A stretch of DNA of 64,000 nucleotides from Mesodorylaimus sp. YZB2_4 (lineage: Eukaryota; Nematoda; Enoplea; Dorylaimida; Dorylaimidae): assembly GCA_030248295.1 (NCBI GenBank), contig JASANH010000976.1, positions 310,001-374,000 of the forward strand, given 5' to 3'. Both the position numbers and the translations under genes were made by a program. A model generated the notes under the pieces. The model was not told the DNA's origin. It did not search any database and was given only the letters and a program-made list of their open reading frames with translations. Below are positions 27,631 through 40,483 of the stretch, in pieces. The stretch's first letter is position 1. Each line of letters begins with the position of its first letter.

Positions 27631-29626
27631 CGTCTCCGACCACTGGTAACCAGCATTAAACGATGACTACTGTCCGTGATAAGGACTGTTCATATGAATA
27701 AGGTCCAGTAGATCCCACTATGGGTATAATCGGTCCTGTTTCGGTTTGGTTGAACGTTCAAAGAAGAGCTGTCACCGCCGGGCATAAAAGTGCGAATAAA
27801 CGCACGCGGCACGTTCTTTCGAGTCTGGAAATAATACCAACGCTGAGAAAGGTGACGGAGCCAGACCACGAATGTACCTTCTTGGGCGTCGTCGAAAACT
27901 ATGTTATCCAGCGGCGAATTGGAGGGAGACGAATGGAACCCTGCGTAGAAAGTTTGCACTCCAAGTACGTAGTTTCTAACCCGTCGGCCTATGTTGTCCA
28001 GAGGGGGCACGTGAGGACGATGCGCATTTACTACGGCACAAAGAAGGAGGAATAGTGGAACTTTTTGTCCAAATTGATTTTGGACAAGGAAGGTTAGCTA
28101 CCGGGTCAAACTTCCTTGTATTTAGTCCTATAGTGGCTTTGTACACGGGGTCGTCTAACGAGAGCTGTGCAAGAATGGAAGGGGCAACGGCGCCTATTCA
28201 AGGTCGATCGAGGCTTCGAGTCGCAGTTGCTTCATGATCTCGTTTACATGAGTCCTCGACAGTCCAGTGCGTCACCACGCCGCACGGACAGGCAAACATT
28301 GGCTAGCTAACTACACCTTTCTCGAGACGCAAGAAATCAAAGCAAACGTTTCCTTGGTCGTCCAATGTAAACACAGTCGGGGCCGACAGATCCGTCGGCT
28401 GTACATTATCTAGTAGGTGATCAGGGCGAACGCACCAGCTCCCTCACGGATTTGGAATGAAGGGTAGGACGGACGACGCGTACATTTTTCCAATGCCTCA
28501 AACCCCGCACGGCGCCAATCGTCCATGACCATCCTACTCAATGGCCGCGGAGTGTTAAGGATGAGACCAGAGACACCGTGCCGCCGAGAACAAGGATGTA
28601 GTAGAATCGGTCAAGTTTGATTTTTATCGCAAAACACAGTAGATGGTCAAACATTTATGAGTTTCACATTTCAACGAGTCTGCAGCAAAGAACGAAATAT
28701 GTAGCCAGCTGGCATTTATATTGACGACACACACGGAAGACCAGTTCTGTCAGTCCGGTAGCGAAGCCTAGTTTCTTTCAGTTCGCTCCCCTTTAGGTAT
28801 TCGACAACTGCGCTAGTGTTGTCTTCTGATCATACGAATTTCGAGAGCAAAGTTCGCTACGGGGGCCATGTTGGGCATATAGAACGGACAGAATGTAAGT
28901 TGTACTCGGAGGCAGCTTTTGTACTGACGAACGACCTCTCCGCCTAGTCTCGCATTGGCTGGGGCGAATGGTGGTGACCGGCTATCGAACTTTTGTGTTG
29001 TGTCATTTTTCGTGGTGGCCTCGCAGTGTACACAATACGTAGGCCCATTTCGGTGCCGGTGCGAGTGGTCACACAGTAGATGCTCGCTTTAGGGACTATT
29101 GAATCAACTTAGGAAATAGAAAATTGCGCCTGCAGGTGCTTTGCTTCGCACCATGTAGGGGGTTTACGCATCACTTTGTCTCCAGCAGTTGATTCAGGGT
29201 GGCATTGATCCAGTAGATGTTGGTGATAGAATGATCTAAATGGACCACAGGTTATCTACTGTACTAATGATCAGGCTCCAAAACCGAGTCTCCAAAAACG
29301 ATGTTTACACGATGCCCCAGCACCAAGTATGTACTCGAAGACCAATCCTTGTTGTAACCACACGCTATGACCATACAGTATACTTATACACACTCTTCCA
29401 TTTGTACTCTAAATTGCAACTCCAGCTCATTCGATCAGTGTGTACGGAACAAAGTAACGTGCACAATTGACATCCTACGACTAAAATACTCTATTCACAG
29501 TAAAACTTCCTTGTCAGATTTATGGTCTTAATGCACGGGGCGTTCCTCAAGGCTGTCACACTCGCATGGTCAGGTGTCGACGCGACACTCACGATGAGTT
29601 CAATAACAACACAAATACTGTACGGT
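27631..29626. other. intergenic, tetraspanin 5' flank
   Basis: About 2.0 kb between the tetraspanin start and the stop of the next minus-strand gene. No gene, RNA or repeat is recognised. The tetraspanin promoter should lie in its left part. Confidence 0.35.
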
Positions 29627-31181
29627 TCAGGCAGCAACAAAATTGTGCATGCTAGAACCGGATTCAACTTCGCAATCGCAGTAATTAGCCACGGATATGG
29701 TCACCTGTTTCCAAGTTGGATTAGCATCTGTACCAGTATTTTGCAAAATATCGACGCTCTTATACCGTTGTTGACAGCTGCCCCAGCCTATATAGAGAAA
29801 ACGCGATTATAGAATACAAATAGCGAGTATATGGAGGAGGCATGGTTAACACGCTGAGAGACTCGTATCCTTACCTGACATGCATTTAGTGTCCTTGTCG
29901 CAGATTAGTTCGTTAACATACTGCGGGAAATAGCTAGCAGGCAGCTTCCTCCACGCCCAGCAAACATTGCATAAGCCAACCCAAACTGAACCTTGTTCCA
30001 CTGGTTCGCCTCGTTTCGTGCAATCAATTTTGAATTGTTGACCTAAACACAATCCTTGAAGTCAAAGGAAGCCTCAGCTATGGCTAGGTACCAGTATTTA
30101 CCCACCAAGTGTAGCTCCAGGTTTTGACGATGACTGGCGCTTAGTCCGAGTCGACTGATCTTGACGTTTGCGCCAGATTTCTTCTCCCTTCTCCTCTAGC
30201 TGCTTGAAAATATTGTCCAAAGCTTCGTCTTCCGGCGTGGTTGCATGTGTAATATTAGTTGGACTGGCAGAAACTCTGGAGTACTGTAAGACAGGAGGTC
30301 TCCCAAAACGGTACTTCTCACAAGACCGTCGCTGGGGAAGTTGTTGTACGCCAAGATTCCTGGTGACTTCATCCAACTCAGAACCTTGTAGAAGACCAGT
30401 CCTGCTTAGGCGATTGAGCAGTACCGCTGAGCACACTTGACATTGTCTGTCATTGCCGCACAGACTTGGAGAAGATGGTTGAGGCACGGCACCATTGCCA
30501 TTGGTCTGTTGAGCAGCGAGTGTATCTTGACCCGTCTTCCCAGGTCCGACGCGACTCTTGGCAACAGAACCGAGGAAAGTTAGATTTTCGTTGGTCGATG
30601 TTGGGCCAAACTGTTGGTCGGTTCTGGGAAGCTAAAACGCGGAGCAGACGTATGACAGGCTAAACTAGTATTCAGAGATAAATGGGCGCCACTGGTCTTA
30701 CTGGAACATTTCGTGCGAGAGGAGCGGCTGTAGTCGAAAGGCCAGCAACGAGGTCCGCAGCTGGAGTTGTCTTAACCGCGTTGATCTGCAAGTCCGGAAA
30801 GTTCAAAATAGCCTCTTCTACCGACACAGCATGAAATCGTGGATCGTAGGTTACACACTCTCCTGTGTCCTTCTTTCTCACACAGGGGCACTAAAAGCGG
30901 GTGCACGCGTCACAACGGATACGACTTGTAGTGCGTGTGCTTACAGTATTCGAAGGGCTGGGTGTGGCTGTCGGTTGTCCATACCACCATCTGGATGGCC
31001 TGCCCTGATTCTGATTAGGGTAGGGATAAACATCTCTTCTTGGGCCATTTCTGGATGATTCGTGCGAATGAGAATTGCTGTTGCCGTTTCGCCATCGCGG
31101 GTCGTGCCCCACCGAAATGGTAGTCAAAAGGCAAAAGACAGTATATCTGGCGAAAAAAGGACTTGCGTTCTCTGTGATCAT
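29627..31181 (-). CDS. secreted cystine-knot growth factor precursor (trunk/noggin-like)
   Basis: Five exons (minus): 31181-30945, 30890-30702, 30631-30106, 30042-29875, 29787-29627; 1281 nt, 426 aa, all in phase. Begins with a signal-peptide-like stretch (FFARYTVFCLLTTISVG). A long propeptide follows with its own cysteines (CPCVRKKD, CGNDRQCQVC). A furin-type site RTKR at 304-307 would release a 119-residue C-terminal domain with eight cysteines: 325, 342, 345, 365, 371, 378, 410, 412. Its pattern, W-x-W-x-x-LP then YFPQYVNELIC, CMSGWGSC, VDIL, W-x-x-VTISV, C-D-C, fits the cystine-knot layout shared by noggin, trunk and PTTH. IL-17-like is the main alternative. Fly trunk and PTTH are ligands of the Torso receptor kinase; that role is only an inference here. 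Confidence 0.7.
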
Positions 31182-34100
31182 TGGTATACTGAAGAAAAGT
31201 GAGAGCAAGAATCAGTCAAACGGAGTACTGATCATAGAAAGACAAAAAAGCACAATCGCTCAAATTTTGTGGTACTTACCCCTGGCGGAAATCTCATCAC
31301 ATAATTTCCTTTTCCACTATATCTTGGCTTAAGTTGGACGAGAGATTGATTTCTTGGATCCAAGATTATTCGATGGAAGGTCGTTTAGGCTGTCGTCAAC
31401 ACCAGGTCGACTTTTTCGTCAAACGTGCGTGTGGAAAGAGCTGAGTTTAGAGTCAACTTCAAATATGTCTTTGTTGGCCAAGTAAGGTTCTCCCCAGTCA
31501 AGAGAAAACGGATGTGACGTTGTGTGGTGCAAGAATATTGAGAACCTGTTTATGGCACGCACTGACGGACCAGTAGGTACGGTATATGTGCTGACTTCTG
31601 GCATAATATGCGATGATACGATGTAAAAAAGGCGGCAGTCCCACCAAGAAGCCAGCCCCGAAAGGAAAGAAAGACAAGAAGTGATCAGGTGCGATAGAAC
31701 CGCTGTTCGAATGATCTTTTTGCGTGCCTCTGTGCTTTATTGCCAATGTTTCTGTGATGACAATGAATGTACAGTAACTTGGTGCGCAGCAATCCGTACT
31801 GTATGGCGTGCAGATAGTGAGTGGGAGCAGCAACGTGATGGCAAACTATATCATAGCGCCCTGCTGATCATGAGTAGCATCCTGGCTGGCGGGTTTTTGA
31901 CGCATACTGTTTCGTCGGTGTGGCCTAATCACAGATTTCGCTCGTGACTGGTGATAGTATGGAGCTTGGAGCAGTCCTCACATAGAGTGAAAATAAGTCA
32001 AAATCACTTCGCTGGTTTGGGGTCTCAATGTATCATGCAAGGAACTACCACAAGCAGATAGAGAATAGCTACGCTACAGGCCCCATTAGTGCATAGCGAT
32101 GTTTGGTTTAGTCTACTTGGAGAAATAAGAAGCTAGCTCGAAGAAGCCAAAGTCGAAGTGGCAGCCAGAAGAAAAAGCCGTGATAGAAGACGACGGGGTA
32201 CGTGATTTTGACTTGCAAAAAAGAAAAGGCTTACTACCTCTGGAACCACATCGATCGACGAAAAATCAGTCCCTTTCTTACAACCCACCCAGAGATCGAG
32301 GATCGAGGTCACTTTATAGGTGACGGGGTCACTAACGCCATTGGTCACCTTAACCCCACCCAAGCACCATTGCCATTTTCAGATGCTCTCAGCCCAGATC
32401 TTCCAAAAAGTTTGAGAGCTGATTGTGGTCACAAGTTCAGGTTTTGGTTGGCTTAGCGGTGGGGTTAAGTGCAGGTGAAATGCTTCAAGTGAAATAGGTA
32501 GGAAAATGGATTCTTGAAGAACAGGCGAAGGAAGTGTTTTGATCTAGTCTAGCTTCTACACTAAGCCTTTTGGCCCCCTCTCTCCCAGGACGCGCCCTGT
32601 TGAATACACGGATATCTAGTGAAATATTCAGGAGAACGGCCGCCAAAACAGTGTTTCTTGAGGCTTTTTTTTGCGAAAGTTTATTCGAACATTAGCTGCG
32701 ACAATGGATCCCTTTGGGAGAAAAAAGGAGCACGTTTTAAGTGTTTTTTTGGTGAGTGATAGCAAGCGATGTGGGTGGCGGCTTGAAGTGAAATATAATT
32801 TAAAGATTCGGATACGAGTCAACTGATCGACTGGGATGACTTGAAGGCACAGTGTGAGCAGACACCCTGGGTCATTCACAGCTTTTAGGACAAAAAACCA
32901 AAGTCATTCGACAAACTTTCAAAAAACGCAATTTTTAAGAAAAGGAGCGCCTGGGTGAAGACAGCGAGGATAATAGACCGGCTCAAAACGGATCACGTGG
33001 TCAGCCAAGACAAGAACGGAGACAATAAGGTTTCGATGGACGAGCGGCTAGGCATGCGGAGTGCGGCGCCTAACGATAAGGACCACCTTGTCCTGGCAAA
33101 ATGCATACTTACAGTTTATCTTCAAATTATTGAATGCCGCGAGTAAACTTACCATTTTTAGGAGGTCTCACTGGTCCGCAGTGCTTCACTGTACGTATTT
33201 AGTGTCATGGTTTTTTTATCCATCCTGGTCGGTCCAGGGGAGGGTCGATTTTTGGCCTTTTACCCGCGAGCTATAAGGTTTTTTGTTGACCCTATCTTGT
33301 CGACTAGGGTCAATCCGGGGTGCATGATGGCAAGGGCGCGTGTTAGTCGCTGCTTCGCGATGTCGGCGGTTACCCCATGGGGCAACCATGCCCAGCCCTC
33401 CCCATGAGGGGACCCGGATTCGAGAGCCTCCCACCCCATTAGGCCTCTCCTCGTTGATCGACCCCGGAGGGATGAAGGGTGAGTCAACAACCGCCATGCG
33501 CGCAAGGCGCAGAGAGAACTTCAACAAGTTCTCAGACGGCCAGAGTTGAACTCAGGGCCGACCGGTTTCCAACTCTGCCAAGCAATTTGCGACAGACGCC
33601 TTTCACCGCCTACACCACCGAGGCGGCATTCGATGACGTGACTGCTTCACCCTACTGTCCTTTGGTTGGCGCTTGAAAATGTACGACGCAGGCCATGTTG
33701 GCACCCTTTTTTGTGAACTTCTTAGCTGCATTTAGTCCCTGCAAATATCAACATTTTTAACCCCGCAGGGTAAGAAAAGACTGTCCTTGCTTCAAGTGAC
33801 AAAATGATATTGACATGACGTGCTATGGAGTAAGTGCAGAAGAGTACCCACTCGTTCGATCAGTTTGCGGTGGTGCCACCCTCAAATTTGCCCCTCCGTC
33901 TGGACCCGTAAAAATTTTGTTGTTCTTGTGGACTTTCGAGTAAACACCGTGTTCACACCTGATCGGATTACAAACATCACCCGGGTTTTTAGGACAGATA
34001 AGGCGGCCCGATCAAAATGCTCGATTTCGATCGTCCAGGTATTGTGGAGCCATTTGAACCTTGACCCAGGCAATTCATTGTTCGGGGAGATAATTTGACC

Positions 34101-34308
34101 ACGTAACTTTATGAACAGAGTTGCTGATTGGAGCAGACTAGTGCGCTATGTGCGTCTGTCACACTTCTGCACCTTTTCTTCCAGTCTCTGGGAATCTTGT
34201 CTCCTTTTATATACTCGGTCAACAACAAATCTGAGCAGAGTCATTGTCATCATCAACTGATCATTTCGTCTCAAGCATCACATCATTTTTGCATTCTCGC
34301 ATCACGAA
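31182..34308. other. intergenic, 3.1 kb, with one SINE copy
   Basis: Between the start of the cystine-knot gene and the stop of the REEP-like gene. It contains the SINE copy at about 33290-33635. The rest shows no recognisable gene. Confidence 0.4.
33290..33635 (-). mobile_element. tRNA-derived SINE, diverged copy (minus)
   Basis: Read on the minus strand it starts with CGGTGGTGTAGGCGG (A-box-like, about 33620-33606) and has GAGTTCAACTC (B-box-like, 33553-33543), spaced as in a tRNA gene. The same architecture and several words recur in the plus-strand copy at 39870-40190: CGGTGGTG, TCTGT, ATTGCTTGG, CTTGC-CGC, and TTGACTCACC against GTGACTCACC. The similarity continues past the tRNA-like head into the body. 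Ends and target duplication were not resolved. Confidence 0.55.
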
Positions 34309-35120
<812 letters not shown>

Positions 35121-36722
35121 GACGATTCTCAACTTGCTTCCGCGTGAACTCAAAACGCAAAACCGCTTCTTCGCAGCGACTCGGGAGACAACTGTTGCAC
35201 AAAGCAGGTTTTGTACGAATGACCAGCTTGCATCGTCACCAGATGGTCCCCAAGCCAGCGTGAAGTTAGTGTGAAGTTGGTAGGAAGCCGTTGTCCCGAC
35301 AAATCGCATTGCATAAGGACACAGACCCGTCAAGGTGTTTTTCAAGCGATTTTTTTAGCTTGCACATTGGTCACATTTCGGGGGTGGACGATCCTAAGCA
35401 TAGCAGACATAAATAGGCGAAGAAGCCCTGAGTCACCTCGCCTTGTTGAGCCCAGGGAGTTTTGCCATCTGCATGTCCGCGAGGGGACTAGCCAAACGGC
35501 CAGTTCCCCTGGGCAAACTGTAAGCAGCTTAGTCAAGGCCTGCATAGCTGGATGTACAATATCATTCTATACTTGATGTACAGTTCCAACATGGTTGGTA
35601 CTCACTTTGTAGTGCTTCTACATAGCCGACATGCTGTATAAGGGCAGGGTACTGTACAGTAGCAACTATCTTGCATTCCTCACTTATTCTAATCGTAAGA
35701 ACGCATGTAAAACCCTTCTCGCTCTGAGCCATTTTTTGACCTCGAATCGCGAATTCGATCCTTATATTCGGATTTCGTACCACTCAGAACTCACGAGGAC
35801 GGCACATGGCTCGAGGAATAATTTTGGGTGATCATCTTGGAAACACTGCTGTATTTATTTGCGCATGGATTGATGCAGGTACCGCTATTCCCTTCATAGG
35901 CAATACTTGCTTGATGGATTTGGTCTCTCTCTCATTTCTGCTTTGCCCGCTCCGCGTGAATGCCGGTTTCGCATTTCTCACTTTCATACTTGTGACTATT
36001 CCTCGGCCTCATTCTCGAATCAGCGGCTCTCAAAGGAAAGAAAAACGAATCAATTTCTCCATTTTCCGTTGTTTGGCCGCTATCAGAGAGCCCGCTTCTA
36101 ATATAAAAGCCAACCAGGCGTTCTCGCAGAGCATCGAATGCGCCGTCCAATTTTCTCTGCAGCACATCTACCTTCCAGACAGTTTGCCAATTCGGAATTA
36201 TCATACCCTAATTAAGCTTATTGAAAAACTCCTGCATGACTGGGACCTGCTGAAGACAAGTTATAAGTCAATTGCAGCAGGTTCCTTTGCCGAGGTAAGG
36301 GCGACCTGCGTCGATGACGACTCTTTGTCCTGAGGGGGGGGGGGGGGGGGGAGCACGAGAGTGGGAAGCAAATGCCTCATCAAATCGTGTACTCCTATTT
36401 AGCTTATGTTTGCGGTACAGAATGTTTGGTGCCACCGCCTCCACATCCCTGTCTCGTGTCATGCCGAGCCTTCTTACGGTTAGCTAGTCGCTAATAGCCA
36501 GCTCAGAAATGAACGCATGGAATGTTGAACTTCATTTTAGTTATCTTATCCCGAGCAGGCGCGAACGGGCTCGTGGGCACTTCAGTACCCCGTTTACCAA
36601 GCACGAGTCTCCAATCCTGTTCTCTTTGGCATCTAATATCAGCCACCGGGCAGGTTTTGCAGGCGAACATTGGTTTCGTGCACATGACAGATATGAAACA
36701 GGCCGTCTCTTATGGATGTATC
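35121..36722. other. intergenic between divergent REEP5 and vasopressin-like genes
   Basis: About 1.6 kb holding both promoters. It includes an 18-nt G run at 36334-36351. A candidate acceptor near 36660 could begin the first coding exon of the hormone gene, giving alternative upstream ATGs at 36684 and 36693. Confidence 0.4.
36334..36351. repeat. G homopolymer, 18 nt
   Basis: An uninterrupted run of 18 G. A second run of 16 G occurs at 58501-58516. Both are likely to vary in length between individuals or between assemblies. Confidence 0.8.
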
Positions 36723-37458
36723 ATGCGGTCGAGTGCTGACCGAATTAGGAAACGAGGTTCGCTGGCCATCCTACTTTTCACATTGGCCTTCCTCAACACG
36801 TGGTCAACATCGGATGCGTGTTATTTGAAGAACTGTCCGTTAGGCAAACGCGAAGGCAAGAGGAATGAAGCCACGTTGGGGAGACTGGTGAGTCGAGTCT
36901 GTGGGCACTGGTCAGTAAGTGCCGTTTGTGCCTGTAGTGCGCTGTTGGTCTTGTCCGGCTTACTTTATTCTTATATCAGAATGCGAGTGTTCGTGTCCCT
37001 GCTATCCCTCCCCTCGCCAAGCTTCAACGACCCAGTAAATTTGTTAGTGTCCAATCCAACTTTGATATCTTTTTCAGTGCCCACGGTGCGGCCCCGAGGG
37101 AAGTGGTCGTTGCGTAGGACCTTTCACCTGCTGCTTGAAGGAAGGAGGTTGTATGATGGGTGTGGATTCAGTGGAGACGACGCCTTGTTTCTTGGAACAA
37201 AGCAGCCCGATTCCATGCATCTCCGATGATAATACCAGTCGATGCGGCAAGGACGGCCAAGGCCTTTGCGCTTCCAATGCCGTCTGCTGCACTGAAGGTA
37301 AACTTGATACATGCTGGCTCGTAACCTGACCCTATTCACTTACTTCATTACTTTATGCCACCCTTTGGGTTCTAGACAGCTGCGCCATTAGTGCGCAATG
37401 TGCAGCTCCAACGTCGAAAAACGCTGAGATTATGGTCAAAGTGTTACGCGGATATTGA
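36723..37458 (+). CDS. vasopressin/oxytocin-neurophysin precursor
   Basis: Neurohypophysial hormone precursor for secretion from neurosecretory cells. Three exons: 36723-36887, 37078-37297, 37376-37458; 155 aa from the ATG at 36723. In-frame ATGs at 36684 and 36693 would lengthen the N-terminus; 36723 gives the best signal peptide (core LAILLFTLAFL, cleavage expected before C33). The hormone follows at once: CYLKNCPL, then G41 and KR (42-43), with a second dibasic GKR at 45-47. The neurophysin domain (56 onward) has all 14 cysteines in register: 56, 59, 67, 73, 74, 80, 92, 102, 111, 119, 125, 126, 131, 137. Typical relatives have two glycines before KR, one being hormone residue 9 and one the amide donor; here there is only one. 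No glycopeptide/copeptin part is visible. Convergent with CWF19L1, 254 bp between stops. Confidence 0.93.
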
Positions 37459-37712
37459 AGAGGTACGATTTCCAGAAGCGTCAAATGATACGACTGGACG
37501 ATGATGAGAATTGAGACACATTGCACCCATGCCTCATGCGCACTCCAAGTGTTCCCGTGCAAGTAAACGTTACTGGGATTCGAACTGTTGCAACAAGATA
37601 CACTGGCGTAAATGCATTCAAAAAAATAATGCAGACACAAAATCCATCATGCAGATACGGCGTGTTCACACAGAATCACTTTCAGTTCATATCTCTTGTC
37701 AGGAGAGTGGAA

Positions 37713-39546
37713 TTAACTAGAAATATCGTAAGAAGTAAAAGCTTGGCGTATTTTCAACGCTACTTCCGTTTCGCCTTCTTTGGTCAGCGCGCAATGCTTC
37801 CAATCGATGCGTTCTTCAGGTAGGTTCAATAAATCAGCCGATGCCAACACTTCTCGACCGAATTGCAACGGAAAAGCGCGCATTTGAGTGGCCAATAACT
37901 TCTGGCCGTAAGGTAGCTCAACGAAGAAGTATGGCGCACCTTCGTTCACCAACTGAGCTACATCCGATTGCTCCGAGACTTCATGAAGTTGTACGTTCTT
38001 CAATTCGGCCACTCGTTGAAAGGTCGATCGCAAATTGTGTATTCGATCGTTGGGTAGCGGCACCACCTGTATTTGAGAATGTTGAGTTCGGTAGTTGCGT
38101 TCAAAGAAAACGACGCATTTGCCCTGATCGCCGAAAAATCGTCGCAATGCTTCCTTGTATTTCTCGACTTCTTCCCGTAGTTCCGGCCCAGCTTCGGCCA
38201 TGCACTGAATGTGACCAATTGGTAGTAACAGCAGATGATCCTCGACCAGCCCGCCTTTTGCCAAGGCTAGATACGCGTGATCACCCAAGGTGATAACCAT
38301 GTGTTTCTCCACTTCGGGACTGGCCAAACAAAACCAACACGGGCCGAAGTTGGGTCGCTGTTGCTTTTGCTGACTGGCATTAAAGTCCTGTTGCTCTTGC
38401 CAAGTGCGGGGCCGTTTTCGACGTTGATATCCGCCACGCCCGCCATCGTGCTGTTGATCACCCTTCTGCTGCTCCTGTTGACCCGAACTGGCGATGTCGT
38501 AGAAGAATTGACTGTTGGCTAGTGCGGCTTTGGCTCGCTTCAATGCGTACCCTTCTTCCAATTCCTTTATCGTGTCCGTGTATGGGAAGTCGGTCGTATG
38601 CGGCGGTTCCACAATTAGCTGCATCCGATCGATCGATGCCATGGGGTGAATGTTGAACGCGTAGAGGTACTTGTGCTTCATAGGATTTCCAACTCGAGCC
38701 AGCGAAACGAAACGAGTCGTGTGCTGGGCGGCTTCCAGCAGGGTTGCGTGATTCCGATAGGCTGCGCGTTCGAACGGCCGAGCACTGTTTGCGACGAAGT
38801 GATAACGAGGCTTCAAATCGCCGGCCAACTTAGAAATAAGTGCGCTCGGGTGTAGCTGATCTTCTGAAAACACGTCCGGAGCAGTCGGCGAATTTTGATC
38901 GACTCCTAAATAAAAACTCCGTCAAAACCATGACATCAAGAAAAACGTAAACAGGACAGATTTGTGACCCGAAACTTTATCCGCTGTTAGCAATACCAGC
39001 ATGTTCAAAACTCGGTACTGTACACATAATAAAGCCAGAAGCAGCCAGAAAATTGTTTTTACCTTTCGGCCATTGGTAGGTCAGCAAAATATCAATTCCA
39101 TTGCGAAAATCTGGTCGGTTTGTAACTTGAGTTGTCAGTTCCCTGACTGTATCCATCGAAAAGTGACAGTCGTCCGCGTATTCGCCTTCCAATCCACTCA
39201 GAAACGCCACAGATAACCCGTGAGCCGTTTGAAAATAACCTTTTCTACCCAAAAATACCAAATTGTGAGCCAGCTCTCCTCCAGCTGTCGCAGAATAATA
39301 ACGTGCATTCTCCGGTTTACCAGGACCAATTATGTACGTTGGTAAGGGAAATATTAACTGTCCAGTCAAAATACGTTGGTTTTCCGTCTGATTCGGCCCG
39401 AAAAATTCCCCGCAAACGAACATCATATCGAACGGACCGACCTTTCGTAACGAAGTGTCTAATCGACCCAATAACACATCGAATTGACCATCCACATCGC
39501 CGCATACTAAAATTTTCAATTGCTGGCGACCCGTAGCCGTTGCCAT
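37713..39546 (-). CDS. CWF19L1: CWF19-like protein 1
   Basis: Conserved protein related to the lariat-debranching cofactor Drn1/Cwf19; associated with late spliceosomes. Two exons (minus): 39546-39063 and 38905-37713, phase 1 junction; 558 aa (human 538). The N-terminal metallophosphatase-like domain reads KILVCGDVDGQFD, MMFVCGEFFG, and ELAHNLVFLGRKG, and the exon ends ILLTYQWPKG. The middle has LKPRYHFVANS and KYLYAFNIHPM. The CwfJ C-terminal domains follow: PCWFCLASPEVEKHMV, YLALAKGGLVEDHLLLLPIGHIQ (HIT-like), FERNYRTQHSQIQVVP, and FPLQFGREVLA. A Gln/Arg-rich linker sits between the two halves. Alignment runs nearly end to end with the human protein. Confidence 0.96.
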
Positions 39547-40483
39547 CTTTGATTTTAGACAGTGAAATCGATCTGATCGTTGATCAACACAAAACAAAAC
39601 ACGCACCCTACACAACGAAATTTCGTTGTGAACGGAAAGTTCGTGAACGCACCGATTCCCGGGCTTTAGCAGACAGTGTGTAAAGTCCTTCTGGTCTTAT
39701 CCACTGAAGCGCTAATTTTAAATAATGGCCTCTTTACAGCGCGGTAATTATTATAGCCACATGGCAGGCTTGTATGAATTATTTAATATAGGACATACGT
39801 ACGGTCATATCACTAGCACCTGGATCGGCAAAGACGCAGAAATTGAAGTATAGGCTTACGCTCTAAGGCACTAGCGGCCGCGGTGGTGCAGCGGTTCAGC
39901 ATTTGTCTCTCTGTATTGCTTGGGAGCAAGTGGCTAACTCGGGTTTGATCCCCGGTGACGGAGGTCGGCTTGCGAGCCATAAACCCTCGCTGACCTTGCA
40001 CGCCAGGCCGTGGGTGACTCACCTGGTACCCTAGAGGGGCCCCGAGTGGAGGGACGGAAGCCAAACGAGGTGACAGTCTCGGCTGTCCGACACCGACAGG
40101 GTTCACAACCCACCCGCCATCGAGTAAGTCGGTGTCCAGTCGAGGATGCCCTCGCGCGTAGGTGCTGCTAGTGGAGACGCACAGAGGGACGCTACTGTGC
40201 ATTTCGGCCCACAAAAATTTTAAAAACTGTGGCACAGCTCGAACGCATTGTGTGGCTAAAAGTCAAAACCCACTTGTGTTTAATTATATCTCTTCAAACA
40301 ACTCCTTGTGGTCAAATGTGCGTCACATCACATACTGTAATAAGCCAGCACAGTACAAGAATCTCTAAGACAAGTTGGCACTCCAGGCACCTACTCACAG
40401 GAGTATGTGAAGGATCTTACACCCAAGCTCGTTATCACTCCAGCCATGAAAAATATTGGAGCTCATCGTCTCCATTCTTTCAC
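39547..40483. other. intergenic with SINE copy
   Basis: About 0.94 kb between the CWF19L1 start and the stop of the Ig-domain gene. Most of it is the SINE at 39870-40190. The CWF19L1 promoter is expected directly to the right of 39546. Confidence 0.45.
39870..40190 (+). mobile_element. tRNA-derived SINE (plus)
   Basis: Starts with GCGGTGGTGCAGCGG, an RNA polymerase III A-box match at about 39884-39894, followed 48 nt later by GGTTTGATCCC, a B-box match near 39942. The body contains CTTGCACGCCAGGCCG and GTGACTCACCTGG, words shared with the minus-strand copy at 33290-33635. The element is more GC-rich than its flanks. I see no poly(A) tail or certain target duplication, so the ends are approximate. 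Confidence 0.7.

Noticed and set aside
33343..33440. Palindromic CCCCATGGGG and CCCCATGAGGGG words as a possible regulatory hairpin
   Set aside because: They lie within the SINE copy and are more simply explained as part of its body.
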